Position numbers and translations under genes: made by a program. 64,000 nt of DNA from Roseiarcus sp963809245 (GTDB taxonomy: Bacteria > Pseudomonadota > Alphaproteobacteria > Rhizobiales > Beijerinckiaceae): NCBI GenBank assembly GCA_963809245.1, contig CAWEIU010000002.1, forward strand, positions 1 to 64,000. The letters run 5' to 3'. The notes below the pieces were generated by a model. The model saw only the letters and a list, made by a program, of their open reading frames with translations, was not told the origin of the DNA and ran no database searches. Of the stretch, positions 26,304 through 35,524 are shown in pieces; the first letter of the stretch is position 1; each line of letters begins with the position of its first letter.

Positions 26304-26708
26304 GGCGGCTCTCCGTCCGCGCGGGCGCGGACGCCGCGTCGGCCTGGGTGTTCGCAGTTTTGTCCCGAGTGGTGTCGAGAAATGGCGCCGCTCAGGATGA
26401 AACAGCGAACACCTATATCATTTAAATGTCTCTATCAGTTCTTAGGCTGAACCTCGCTGCGGCAGTGCGGCGCATGGCCGAACGTCGAAAGCCTGCGGCG
26501 ATCTTGTGCACCGATGTGGGAACAGCGGGGTTACGCGCAATTTCGGCCCTGGCGTCACGAACGTCCGCAATGTCGCCCCGGCGCAGAACGCCGTCCCCTC
26601 GCACTGTATTTATCAATACGGAACTTGGACCTTCGCTCGAGATTGCCTGTATGATGGCGTCCGCCAAGCAGGGTCTCGTGCTTTCTTTTTGAAGGGGGGA
26701 CGATCGCC
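26304..26708. other. Intergenic stretch without a supported gene
   Basis: Open frames exist on both strands (for example 26426-26692 plus and 26422-26811 minus) but show no recognisable family, no ribosome site and biased, Arg-rich translations typical of shadow frames. The promoter of the Cys-rich protein gene probably lies in the last 100 bases. Confidence 0.4.
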
Positions 26709-27320
26709 ATGAGCGCAAGCAACGCAATGTCACGACGCGCGCGGCTGATGGTGTTCGCCATCGTCGCACTTCTCTCGGCCTCAGCGGAAACGAAGGCTCA
26801 GCAACCGTCACAGACGCAGATCAATACGGTCCGAGCCGCCTGCCGATCGGACTATATGGCCCATTGCGCGTCGATCCCGCCCGGCGGCAAGCCGGCGCTC
26901 GAGTGCCTGCAGAAGAACGTGGCGAGCCTTTCGCCGACTTGCCAAAATGCGGTCAACGCGATGGGCGGCGGCGGGGCGGCTCCAGCGCCCAGCGGGCAGG
27001 GGGCCGCCCCGCCCGCCGAAACCACGCCCCCCGCGGCGCCGCCGGCGACCCAGCCTCCGGCCGCGGCGGCGCCCGCGCCTCAGGCTCCCGCCGCCGCGGC
27101 CCCGGCGCCACCTCACCCTGTCGTGGCGGTGCCAGCCTATCCTCCGATGAGCCCGCGGCAGGAGATGGCGGTGCTGCGGTGGTCATGCGGCCGCGATTTC
27201 CGCACCCTGTGCGGCGGCGTGCCCCCTGGCGGCGGCCGCGTTATCGCCTGTCTGCGCGCCAACGGACCCTACCTCTCGCCGCCATGCCGTCGGGCCCTGA
27301 TGACGGCGCGGCGGCAATGA
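26709..27320 (+). CDS. Secreted cysteine-rich-repeat protein with Pro/Ala linker
   Basis: A 203-aa protein exported by a signal peptide at about 1-31 (Ser-Ala-Glu-Thr-Lys-Ala-Gln). Two Cys-rich units of about 45 residues, each with four Cys (Cys-X7-Cys ... Cys-Leu ... Leu-Ser-Pro-X-Cys), lie at about 36-80 and 157-200. A low-complexity Pro/Ala linker of some 70 residues separates them. The units resemble the Cys-rich GLG1-type repeat found in rhizobial periplasmic proteins of unknown role. A GGGGGG ribosome site precedes the ATG. It is not obviously part of either neighbouring catabolic cluster. Confidence 0.8.
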   Translation: MSASNAMSRRARLMVFAIVALLSASAETKAQQPSQTQINTVRAACRSDYMAHCASIPPGGKPALECLQKNVASLSPTCQNAVNAMGGGGAAPAPSGQGAAPPAETTPPAAPPATQPPAAAAPAPQAPAAAAPAPPHPVVAVPAYPPMSPRQEMAVLRWSCGRDFRTLCGGVPPGGGRVIACLRANGPYLSPPCRRALMTARRQ

Positions 27321-27614
27321 CGACAGCGCCAAGCGGATCGGCCGCGCCGACCAGGTTTCGGCGGCGGCGGCAAGGACCGCTTCGGCGAAAGCCGGCTGCT
27401 CGCGTCCTTCGCCAGCGTCTCGACGCACTGAACGTCGGTGCGCGAGGTGAAGGAAGGCGAGACGACGAATGATCTCTTCGCGTTTCTGACGACAGAGCCA
27501 AACGCCGCCGTGGCGCCGGTTCACGCGAAGCCATCGAGACCCATCGCTGGCAACCCTGTCGAAAACGCTGCGAGACCAACGCGGCCGTCGAGACGGAACC
27601 GTTCGAGATACATT

Positions 27615-28495
27615 TCAGCTCTCCTTGGTCGCGAGACCAGATGTGTTGGTCGTCAAGGGATGGATGATCACTTTGTGGTAGTCCGCCCGGCCCTCCGCGA
27701 GCGCCGCGAAGGCTTCGGGTGTATCTTCGAGGCCGATGCGGTGCGAAACGATGGACGCGACGTCGACGCGGCCTTCCCGCACCAACTGGATCGCGCGCGG
27801 ATAGTCGTCGCCCATGCGCCGGACGAATTTGATCTTCAGCGCACGTCGACGCGCCTCGGAGGCGGCCAGGGCGTAATGATCGCCGTCGGGAATGCCCGCG
27901 AGAATGACTTGCCCGCCGACGCGCGAACATTTGACCGCGTCTTGGAAACCGTTTGGGCTGTTCGTCGCTTCGACGACGAGCGGCGAGACGCCGGCGTCGC
28001 GGACCGCGTCTTCGGCTGAGGCGAAGACATTGGCCGCGCCCAGACGCGAGGCGGCGGCGCGGCGATGCTGCAGCGGATCACCGCGCGCGGGTCCGCGCCC
28101 TTGGGCGCCTTCAAGAGGTTGCCAACTGGCTCGGCGACAAACTCGGTATAGGCGCCGTCGCGTCGGCTGCCGAAATAGTCATAGTCCCGGCAGCGCGAAA
28201 AATTTCCGGTGGCGCATTGATCGCAGACGCGGCAGGGAATGAGCGGAACAACGCCGACCAATTCGCCGACCTCGAAGCCGGTCACGTCCGCGCCGAGCGC
28301 GGCGATGTGGCCCGAAAATTCGTGGCGACACACCAGCGGCATGCGGTGGGCGCCTTTCGTCAGCATGCGCGGAATGTCCGAGCCGCAGACGCCGACCGCG
28401 GCGACGCGCAGCAGCGCCTCGCCGGCCTTGGCTTCCGGCTTGGCGATGTCCTCCAAGCAGATGTCGCCCGGTTTGTGCAGTACGGCGGCGCGCAT
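27615..28495 (-). pseudogene. Zinc-dependent alcohol dehydrogenase (GatD-like) with internal deletion
   Basis: The N-terminal 137 residues form a normal MDR alcohol dehydrogenase start: the catalytic Cys in Gly-Val-Cys-Gly-Ser-Asp and the structural-zinc Cys cluster (Cys-Arg-Val-Cys-X2-Cys-X7-Cys). Near 28075 the sequence jumps to another frame at Arg-Leu-Gly-Ala-Ala-Asn. It then runs on through the second half of the Rossmann domain to the C-terminus at 27615. About 50 residues holding the Gly-rich NAD motif are missing. The zinc motif Gly-His-Glu also reads Arg-His-Glu. Both point to a truly decayed gene. Confidence 0.8.
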
Positions 28496-28536
28496 GTGTT
28501 CGTCCTCTGTCTCACGGTGTTCGGGAAGGAGAAGCC

Positions 28537-28749
28537 TCAGGCGCCGGCGCCGCCGAGGGTCGAGGCGAAGGCGTCGAGCGAGAAGATCGCGTCGCGGACG
28601 GTCGCAACACTGAGCGGCGCGGCGGAACGCCAGGTCGCCGAGTCCGGAGCGAGCGCCGCCTCGGCGACGCGCTCAATGTCGGCGCGGCTGGCCTTGGCGA
28701 GATTGAGATCCGCCAGCCGCGTCGGCACGAGCGAGCGGCAGAGCTTCGG
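28537..28749 (-). pseudogene. C-terminal remnant, probably of an iron-containing alcohol dehydrogenase
   Basis: About 70 residues ending at the stop at 28537 read like the helical C-terminus of group III alcohol dehydrogenases: Pro-Thr-Arg-Leu-Ala-Asp-Leu, Ile-Glu-Arg-Val-Ala-Glu-Ala-Ala-Leu, then Val-Arg-Asp-Ala-Ile. No catalytic part exists upstream, because the sequence abuts the RpiR fragment on the other strand within a few bases. The family assignment is moderate only. Confidence 0.5.
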
Positions 28750-28751
28750 TG

Positions 28752-29066
28752 GCGATATCCAACACGGGTCGGACCAAGTCGGTGCTCGATATCGCACGAG
28801 CAGCGCGCGCGAGCGGGGCGAAAGTGATCGGGGTGACGGGTTCGGATTCGCCTCTCGCCGCCGAGTGCGACGTAGCGCTGATCGTCGAGTTGCTCGACAA
28901 CACCAACATTTACACCCCGACGATCTCGCGCATCGCGTCGTTGGTCGTCATGGACGTGCTTTCCACCGCGGTGGCGCTGCGCAAGAGCGAGGCGCACCAG
29001 GAGCGCTTCCGATTGATGAAGCGGCGCTTGAACGAATTGCGCTTTGGCGCCGGGGACGGCGCCTAG
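28752..29066 (+). pseudogene. C-terminal SIS-domain remnant of an RpiR family regulator
   Basis: The 104 residues starting Ala-Ile-Ser-Asn-Thr-Gly-Arg-Thr are the second half of the sugar-isomerase (SIS) domain of RpiR/HexR regulators, including Ile-Gly-Val-Thr-Gly-Ser and a typical Met-Lys-Arg-Arg-Leu C-terminus. The helix-turn-helix half is absent. The break coincides with the broken end of the dehydrogenase fragment at 28749, so one deletion removed the adjoining 5' parts of both divergent genes. Confidence 0.75.
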
Positions 29067-29444
29067 AGGCCTGAGATCCGGCCGTTCAGCCGACTATGCA
29101 GGGCACGACGCGGAGCATGGCATCGGCAGGTCGAAGAAACGCGCCTTTCACGAACGTGGGGATCCCGTCACGCTCGAGCTGTTCAGAAGTCTAAGAAAGC
29201 GCTCGACCCCAACGCATTCCGTAGCCGAGGACGCATCTTCGACAGATGAGGGCGTTTGGAGGCCTCATCGCACGATTGCAAAGTCGCGCGGGCCGAGCGG
29301 CGTCGGCCCCGGCAAGCCGCGAGAGACGACCACCCAAGCGCCAAGCCCATGACAAGGAAATCAGGTGGGGATTTGAACCGTCCCGTTAACCTCTCGGGAA
29401 CCTTCGTCGCCGTAGCCTTCGCTCTCGTTAAAGAGAGGCTCGGC
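29067..29444. other. Intergenic stretch before the GapR-like gene
   Basis: No gene is supported. The open frame here merely extends the GapR-like frame upstream and shows no family likeness. A GAGAGGCT ribosome-like stretch lies just before the ATG at 29445. Confidence 0.35.
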
Positions 29445-29714
29445 ATGACTGACGCGGTTGGAATTCCAGGTGAACGTATTCTGTCTTTCATCGAGCGCAT
29501 CGAACAGATCGACGAAGAGCTCAAGGCGTTGAATGAGGGCAAGAAAGAGGTCTTCTCCGAGGCCAAGGGAGAAGGTTTCGACGTAAAAGTGCTGAGAGAA
29601 ATCCTTCGCCTGCGAAAGCAAGACAAAGACGAGCGTGACGAACAGGAATCTCTGCTCGACCTGTATCTTCGCGCCATGCAAAACGCGGAGTCAGCGCAGG
29701 CTAAAGCTGCATAA
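29445..29714 (+). CDS. gapR: GapR-like nucleoid-associated protein (DUF2312)
   Basis: An 89-aa coiled-coil DNA-binding protein. The pattern Phe-Ile-Glu-Arg-Ile-Glu-X-Ile-Asp-Glu-Glu-X-Lys-X-Leu, followed by Glu-X-Phe-Ser-Glu-Ala-Lys-X-X-Gly-Phe-Asp-Val-Lys-X-Leu-Arg and Ile-Leu-Arg-Leu-Arg-Lys, is that of GapR, which binds overtwisted AT-rich DNA in alphaproteobacteria. I chose the ATG at 29445 because upstream in-frame sequence shows no conservation. GapR genes often occur in several copies, and accessory copies are common on plasmids and prophages. This one stands alone among catabolic remnants. Confidence 0.88.
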   Translation: MTDAVGIPGERILSFIERIEQIDEELKALNEGKKEVFSEAKGEGFDVKVLREILRLRKQDKDERDEQESLLDLYLRAMQNAESAQAKAA

Positions 29715-29830
29715 AGCGGCTCAGCCGATGCGGGAGAGTGGCAGCCGAGGCTGAAGATGATGGCGAGCCACGCCCGCGCCGACCACGCAGCTCTGCGGTC
29801 GGCGGCCAACGAGGAGATGAGCGTCTGGAT

Positions 29831-30791
29831 TTAGAGAGTTTCGCGCGTCTCGTCTCCGATCAGCGAGACGCCTTGCCACTGCGCCGATGTGACCAGCCAC
29901 CGTGCGGTGTCCTGCAATTCCTTGGCGACAGCCGACGCCGCAGGCGAAAGAAGATTGGCCGCTATTGAATAGAGATAATTGCGCCGCGTGATGCGCGCGT
30001 CCGAAATCGAGAGGACGCGCCAGCGCTTGCCGCGCTCGCTTTCCAATTGCAAGGCGGACATCGGCTTGATGGTGCAGCCGATGCCGTCATAGACGCAACT
30101 CATCAGCAAGGACAACGAGTTCGATCTCCGCCACCACGTGCGGCGTCAGGTTCCGTCGCTCGAATTCCGCGGCGACCCTGCGGCGCAAGCCATGCGCGCC
30201 AGTCGGCAGAATCAGGGGAAGCTTCGCGACCTCGGCGATGGCGATGCTATTGCGTTCGCGCGGCACCAAAGCGCTGTTCTGCGGCAGCAGGACGAACAGC
30301 TCTTCCTCGAGCAGGGCGATCGCATCCAGCTTGGAGGAGACGTCGTTGCTGAACAAGATCGCGAGGTCCAACTGCCCGAGCTTGATCATGTTCGCGATGT
30401 GTCCGCTCATCCCCTCGACGACATTCAAAAGAATGCCCGGGTATTTCTCGCGGACGCCTTTGACCAGGGGCAGGCCGAGCGCCAAAAGCGTCGTCGCGGG
30501 AAGTCCCACAGAGACCATGCCGTGGACATCGCCGGATTCCTGCCGGGCGATCGAAAGCGCCTGATCGAGCTGGCGCAACATGAAACGGGCATGATGATAG
30601 AGGGCGAGGCCGTTGTCGGTCGGCGTGACGCCACGCGCCGAGCGCTGGAGCAGAGGCTTGCCGACCTCATCCTCAAGCTTGGCGAGTTGTTGGCTAAGAG
30701 CGGGTTGGGCGACGAACAGGCAGCGCGACGCCTTCGAGAGGCTCCCGCTTTCGACAATCTGAGCGAAATAACGAAGCTGCCGCAGATCCAT
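29831..30791 (-). CDS. LysR family transcriptional regulator, frameshifted by one extra base
   Basis: The helix-turn-helix (Gly-Ser-Leu-Ser-Lys-Ala-Ser; Gln-Pro-Ala-Leu-Ser-Gln-Gln) and most of the effector domain are read from 30791. At about 30120 the frame shifts by one and continues to 29831 (Cys-Val-Tyr-Asp-Gly-Ile-Gly-Cys-Thr). Removing one base from GAGTTC at 30117-30122 (plus strand) restores one 319-aa protein of Nac/TcuR-like type. It is divergent from the long catabolic run starting at 30943, with a LysR-type palindrome between them. That marks it as the likely regulator of that run. Confidence 0.85.
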
Positions 30792-30811
30792 CCCTAAACG
30801 TCCAACGTCAC

Positions 30812-30826
30812 ATAAGCCAGCCTTAT
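30812..30826. promoter_or_regulatory. LysR-type operator palindrome (T-N11-A)
   Basis: ATAAG-N5-CTTAT at 30812-30826 is a perfect dyad that fits the T-N11-A rule of LysR boxes. It lies in the 151-base gap between the LysR gene and the divergent aldehyde dehydrogenase gene. It is the expected site for autoregulation and activation of the run; this is inference from position and pattern. Confidence 0.5.
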
Positions 30827-30942
30827 AGGGGCTAATTCAAAACGGTATTTTCGCTTATGTCAACGCGCCTCTAAACCAGCCGGCGAAGTGGTCGCGTCCT
30901 GCGGCCGAGGGGACGGGCCGTAGGGCCAAGGGAGCTGGTCGA

Positions 30943-32373
30943 TTGACGCCTGACAAATTGCCGTCTTGCCGGCTGCTGATCGGCGGCGAATGGACTGACG
31001 GCGAAAATACCGCGCCCGTGTCGGACAAATATCGCCTGACCCCCTTCAGCAGCGTGCATTTGCCGACGCGAGAGCAAGTCCGGGCCTGCGTCGCGGCCGC
31101 GGACGCCGCCTTCCAGTCGGATACGCTGGACGCCCATCAGCGGGGAGCGATCCTCGATCGAGCGGCCCAAAGCGTCGAAGCGCGGATGGCTGACCTCATC
31201 GCCGTGATGCGTCAAGAAGCTGGGTTCACCCGCCGCGATTCCACGGGGGAGATCCAACGCACGATCAACACCTTGCGGCTTTCCGCGGAAGAGGCGCGCC
31301 GCTTCAGCGGCGAGATCGTGCCTGTCGAGGGGGCGCCCGGACAGAGGGGACGCATCGGCTTCACGCTGCGGGCGCCCCTCGGCGTGGTGTGCGCCATCAC
31401 GCCGTTCAATGCGCCGCTCAACACGGTCGCGCATAAGGTTGGGCCGGCGCTCGCGGCCGGCAATGCGGTTGTGCTCAAGCCCTCGCTTCATACGCCGATG
31501 ACCTCGTGCATCCTGGCGGAATGCCTCATCGAGGCGGGGCTGCCTCGCGGCCTGCTCTCGATCTTGCACGGCGAAGCCGAGGTCGCCCGATGGCTGTTGG
31601 AAGAGCCGCACGTGCGCTTCTACGCCTTCACCGGCAGCACGGAGGTTGGCCGTTCCATCCAGCAGAGCGCTGGATTGCGGCGCACGCAAATGGAGCTCGG
31701 CTCGATCGCTCATTGCATCCTTTGCGATGACGCGGATTTGGAGGTGGCCCTGCCCAAGGTCATCAATGCGTCATTTCGCAAAGCGGGGCAGGTCTGCACC
31801 TCGATCCAGACGCTGCTCGTGCAGCGGCCCCTCATCGCGGAGGTCGAGCGCCGGCTGACGGCTCTGGTATCGGAATTGCCGTACGGCGATCCAGGCGACG
31901 ACCGGACGGTCGTCGGTCCCGTGATCAGCGAGGGGGCGGCGAGGCGCATCGAAACCTGGATCGCACAAGCCGTCGGGCAGGGCGCTCGGCTGTTGACCGG
32001 CGGCGACCGGCGAGACGCGGTCGTCGCGCCGACGCTGCTCGCCGATGTCGGCCCGGAAACGCCGCTCGGGCGCCAGGAGGTTTTCGGGCCGGTCTTGTGC
32101 ATCGCCGCGTTCGATCGCGTGGAAGAGGCGATCGAACGGGTGAACGCCACGCCGTTCGGCCTGGCCACCGGCATTTTCACCAAGCGGCTGGACAATGCCT
32201 TCGCAGCTGCGCGGCAGTTGCAGGTCGGCGGCGTCCATATCAACGAGACGCCGAGCTCGCGCGTCGATCTTATGCCTTACGGGGGCTCTAAGGACAGCGG
32301 CTTTGGTCGCGAAGGCCCCTATTACGCCATTCGAGAGATGAGCGAAGAGCGCATGATCACCATCCTTCCCTGA
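30943..32373 (+). CDS. NAD(P)-dependent aldehyde dehydrogenase
   Basis: A 476-aa aldehyde dehydrogenase. The Phe-Thr-Gly-Ser-Thr-Glu-Val-Gly cofactor loop is near 228, the Glu-Leu-Gly-Ser region near 250, and the catalytic Cys in Lys-Ala-Gly-Gln-Val-Cys-Thr near 285. The Gly-Gly of the usual Glu-Leu-Gly-Gly-Asn is replaced by Gly-Ser-Ile-Ala-His. That change recalls lactaldehyde, sulfolactaldehyde and phosphonoacetaldehyde dehydrogenases. The start is TTG with an AGGGAG site. It heads the run and probably oxidises the aldehyde released by the ThDP enzyme encoded next. Confidence 0.87.
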   Translation: MTPDKLPSCRLLIGGEWTDGENTAPVSDKYRLTPFSSVHLPTREQVRACVAAADAAFQSDTLDAHQRGAILDRAAQSVEARMADLIAVMRQEAGFTRRDSTGEIQRTINTLRLSAEEARRFSGEIVPVEGAPGQRGRIGFTLRAPLGVVCAITPFNAPLNTVAHKVGPALAAGNAVVLKPSLHTPMTSCILAECLIEAGLPRGLLSILHGEAEVARWLLEEPHVRFYAFTGSTEVGRSIQQSAGLRRTQMELGSIAHCILCDDADLEVALPKVINASFRKAGQVCTSIQTLLVQRPLIAEVERRLTALVSELPYGDPGDDRTVVGPVISEGAARRIETWIAQAVGQGARLLTGGDRRDAVVAPTLLADVGPETPLGRQEVFGPVLCIAAFDRVEEAIERVNATPFGLATGIFTKRLDNAFAAARQLQVGGVHINETPSSRVDLMPYGGSKDSGFGREGPYYAIREMSEERMITILP

Positions 32374-32404
32374 GCGACAGAGGTAGGGCGAACAAGGAAA
32401 CGTT

Positions 32405-34195
32405 ATGACCCAGATGAAGGGCGGCGAAGTCATTGCTGAGTACCTCGTCAAGCAGAAGGTGCCGTTCGTGTTCGGGATCTGCGGACACGGCAATGTTGGA
32501 ATTCTCGATGCGCTGCATGCGGTTCGCGACCAAGTCACGCTGATCTCGCCACGACATGAGCAATGCGCCGGCCATATGGCTGACGCCTATTTCCGCGTGA
32601 AGCACAGTCCGGTCGCGACGCTGACGTCCACCGGGCCCGGCTCGGCCAATATGGTGATGTCGCTCGCGACGGCTTTGTCGGACTCGTCGGCCTTTTTGGC
32701 GATCACCGCCAATGTCCCCACGTCGCAGGCCAATCGTGCGCCGTTTCAGGAGCTATACGCCCACAACCAAGCCGATTTCGCGCAAGTGCTCCGGCCGGTG
32801 GTGAAGCGCTCCTTCCAGCCGAGCCGGGTCGACATGCTGCCGCTGGCCCTGCGCCAATCGTTTGACGCAATGGTGACGGGCCGCCCTGGGCCCGTCAATC
32901 TCGACATCCCCTACAACGTCTTTCAGGAAGAGGCGGATGTCGACTTGCCGCCGCCTTCTCATGTGCATGGCGAGCACCGGCCCAGCGCGAGCGAAGCCGA
33001 TGTCGCAAAGGCGCTCGAACTCCTGGCGGAGTTGCGGCGACCGGTGTTTTTCATCGGTCAAGGAACGACCCTTGCCGAGGCCGGACCCGAGATCAGCGCG
33101 CTTCAGCGTGATTTCGGCATCCCGGTCATCACATCGCCCAATGGCATGGGATGCGCGCCTGCCGACGATCCGCTGACGCTGGGTTTCATTGGCCGGAACG
33201 GCGCCTATCCCGCCAATCAGGCGGGTCGGCACGCGGATCTCGTCATCTGCATCGGGACGCGTTTCGACGACCGTTCGTCGTCGAGCTGGCATCCGGGCTA
33301 TTCCTGGAACTTCCCGACGACCAAACTGCTGCAAGTGGATATCGATCCGGCGGAGCTCGGGCGCAATTACCCGCCGACCCTCGGCATTATCGCTGACGCC
33401 AAGGTTTTCGCCGCACAGCTCATCGCCGCCCTCGCGAAGCGGCCGGTCGTCACGCGGGAGACCTTCGCCGACTGGCGGGGCGAAGTGGCGAAGTGGCAAG
33501 CGGAGTGGGAGGCCTTCGTCCGGCCCAATTTCGGTTCGGTCGCGACGCCGATCCGTCCAGAATATGTCGTCGGCGCCCTCCAGGATGTGCTGCCGGATGA
33601 CGTGATCCTCTCGCTTGACTCCGGCGTGCACCACAACTGGTTCATGCAGTTCTGGAAGCCGCGGCGGGCGCGGAGCATGCTCAATAGCTGGGGCTATTCG
33701 TCGATGGGCTTCGGCGTTTGCGGCGTCCTCGGCGCGCAGCTCGCCGCGCCCGAGCGGCCCTGCGTCGCCGTCGTCGGCGACGGCGGCTTCATGATGGCGC
33801 CCCATGTGGTCGCGACCGCCGTGGAATACGGCCTACCGTGCGTCTGGATCGTTTGGAACAACTTCGCCTGGGGCGCGATCCGCGATCTCCAATACGGGCT
33901 GTTCGAGGGACGCGAAATCGGCACCGCCTTCTATAGGGGCAATCAAGGGCCGGGCGGCGAGCGCTACAACCCTGATTTCGCCGCCTGGGCCCGCGCCTGC
34001 GGCGCCGACGGCGTGACGGTGGTCCGTAGCGAAGATCTGCGCGGCGCCGTCGAGGCCGCCGTGAAGAATCGCCGGCCCTGCGTGATCGACGTTCACGTGG
34101 ATTCCGAGGTTCGGCCGCCGTCGACCGGAACCTGGCAGCTGCCGCCCATTCCATTCAAGGAACCGGTCTTCGGCAAGCCCTACCGCGCCTCTTGA
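32405..34195 (+). CDS. Thiamine diphosphate-dependent enzyme, acetolactate synthase-like
   Basis: A 596-aa three-domain ThDP enzyme that makes or breaks C-C bonds next to a carbonyl. Catalytic Glu52 lies in Arg-His-Glu-Gln-Cys-Ala-Gly-His. The central domain has the nucleotide-binding-like fold. The ThDP/Mg motif Gly-Asp-Gly-Gly ... Asn-Asn lies at about 460-487. It lacks the landmarks of true acetolactate synthase operons (no IlvH nearby) and is shorter than the inositol enzyme IolD. It is therefore probably a catabolic lyase or carboligase acting on the imported substrate. It follows the aldehyde dehydrogenase gene by 31 bases. Confidence 0.85.
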   Translation: MTQMKGGEVIAEYLVKQKVPFVFGICGHGNVGILDALHAVRDQVTLISPRHEQCAGHMADAYFRVKHSPVATLTSTGPGSANMVMSLATALSDSSAFLAITANVPTSQANRAPFQELYAHNQADFAQVLRPVVKRSFQPSRVDMLPLALRQSFDAMVTGRPGPVNLDIPYNVFQEEADVDLPPPSHVHGEHRPSASEADVAKALELLAELRRPVFFIGQGTTLAEAGPEISALQRDFGIPVITSPNGMGCAPADDPLTLGFIGRNGAYPANQAGRHADLVICIGTRFDDRSSSSWHPGYSWNFPTTKLLQVDIDPAELGRNYPPTLGIIADAKVFAAQLIAALAKRPVVTRETFADWRGEVAKWQAEWEAFVRPNFGSVATPIRPEYVVGALQDVLPDDVILSLDSGVHHNWFMQFWKPRRARSMLNSWGYSSMGFGVCGVLGAQLAAPERPCVAVVGDGGFMMAPHVVATAVEYGLPCVWIVWNNFAWGAIRDLQYGLFEGREIGTAFYRGNQGPGGERYNPDFAAWARACGADGVTVVRSEDLRGAVEAAVKNRRPCVIDVHVDSEVRPPSTGTWQLPPIPFKEPVFGKPYRAS

Positions 34196-34228
34196 GAAAG
34201 ACGAGAAAAGTCAAAGGGAGAAACACGC

Positions 34229-35470
34229 ATGACGAGCAGGATTTCGAAGAGGCGGCGTTCCATCTGCGCGGCGATCGTCGCAGCGGCCTTGTCCACTGTC
34301 GGTTGGCATTCGATCGCGCAAGCCCAGTCGGACGCTCCGATTCGCATTGGCCTGATTTACTCCAAGCAGGGACCGGGCGCGGCGATTGGACAGTATCTCG
34401 AGCGCGGTAGCGAGCTGGCGGTCGAGGAGGCGGGCCGCAAGGTCCTGGGCCGTCCGATCGAGCTCATCTGGCTGGACGAAGCCAACCCCCAGGTCTCGCA
34501 GCAAAACATGCAGCGGCTGGTCGAGGAGAACAAGGTCGTGGCGGTCGTCGGCGGCAACTACAGTTCGTCGGCGCTCGCGATGATGACCGTCGCCAATCGT
34601 GACAAGATCCCGCTCATCCTGCCTGGGGCGGCGGCCAGCGAAATCACGGGCAAGGACTGCAATCGGTATACGTTCCGGACTCAGGCGACGGTGCCGGTGC
34701 AGACGCGCGGCCTCATGCCCTACGTGTCGTCAAAGCCCGGGACCAAGGTCTATTTCCTGACCGCGTCCTACGCCTTCGGTCAGGACGTCCTCAAGGCCTC
34801 CCGCGCGTTGATGAAGCAAGTCGGCGCGATTGAAATCGGCTCGGACGAAGTGCCGATCAATACCGCCGACTACAGCTCCTACGTGCTCAAGATCCGCGAG
34901 GCGAAGCCTGACGTCGTCGTCGGCGGCCTCGTTGGCGGCGACTTCTCGAATTTCCTGAAACAGTGGAACGAGATGGGCATGAAGGGGCGCATTCCCTTCG
35001 CCGGCGTCGCGGTGACCGACACCGATTTCTGGGCGGTCGGCCCCGAGGCTTCGACGGGCATCTACGTCAAGCCCTGGTATTACAACAACCCGAAGAACTC
35101 CGCCGCCGAACGGAAGATGACCGCCGATTTCGAGCAGAAATACGGGCAGCCGCCGTCCGACAAGGCTTGGTCCGGCTGGATCGCGATGCGCGCCTTGCTG
35201 GAATCCATCGAGGCGGCGAAATCGGTCGACTCCAAGGCGATCGTTACACAGTTGGAGAACTGGAAGAATACGGAAGAGGAAGTGCCTTTCTACTTCCGCG
35301 CCTGGGACCATCAATTGGTGCGTCCGTCGGTCATCGTCAAAATCAAGCAGAAGATAACCGACAAATACGACTACTTCGACATCTTGAAGAACACGTCGGA
35401 CACCGAAGCGGAAACCGATAAGGCGTTCGGCTCCAAGGAAGAAATCGGCTGCCACATGCCTGGCTTCTGA
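34229..35470 (+). CDS. Branched-chain-type ABC transporter substrate-binding protein
   Basis: A periplasmic receptor of the LivK/urea/amide-binding family, 413 aa. The signal peptide at about 1-33 (Arg-Arg-Arg start, Ala-Gln-Ala-Gln end) precedes a type I fold beginning Ile-Arg-Ile-Gly-Leu-Ile-Tyr-Ser. An AGGGAG site precedes the ATG. Permease and ATPase genes follow directly. Receptors of this family bind amino acids, amides, aromatic acids or short organic acids, so the family does not fix the ligand. Confidence 0.88.
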   Translation: MTSRISKRRRSICAAIVAAALSTVGWHSIAQAQSDAPIRIGLIYSKQGPGAAIGQYLERGSELAVEEAGRKVLGRPIELIWLDEANPQVSQQNMQRLVEENKVVAVVGGNYSSSALAMMTVANRDKIPLILPGAAASEITGKDCNRYTFRTQATVPVQTRGLMPYVSSKPGTKVYFLTASYAFGQDVLKASRALMKQVGAIEIGSDEVPINTADYSSYVLKIREAKPDVVVGGLVGGDFSNFLKQWNEMGMKGRIPFAGVAVTDTDFWAVGPEASTGIYVKPWYYNNPKNSAAERKMTADFEQKYGQPPSDKAWSGWIAMRALLESIEAAKSVDSKAIVTQLENWKNTEEEVPFYFRAWDHQLVRPSVIVKIKQKITDKYDYFDILKNTSDTEAETDKAFGSKEEIGCHMPGF

Positions 35471-35524
35471 TCGAAGCGGCGCGGCCTTCACCTCTGACAT
35501 CAGCGGATTCGATCGGCTGGAAAT

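Noticed and set aside
26422..26811. A 129-aa frame on the minus strand
   Set aside because: No family, no ribosome site, Arg-rich translation. It overlaps the start of the Cys-rich protein gene.
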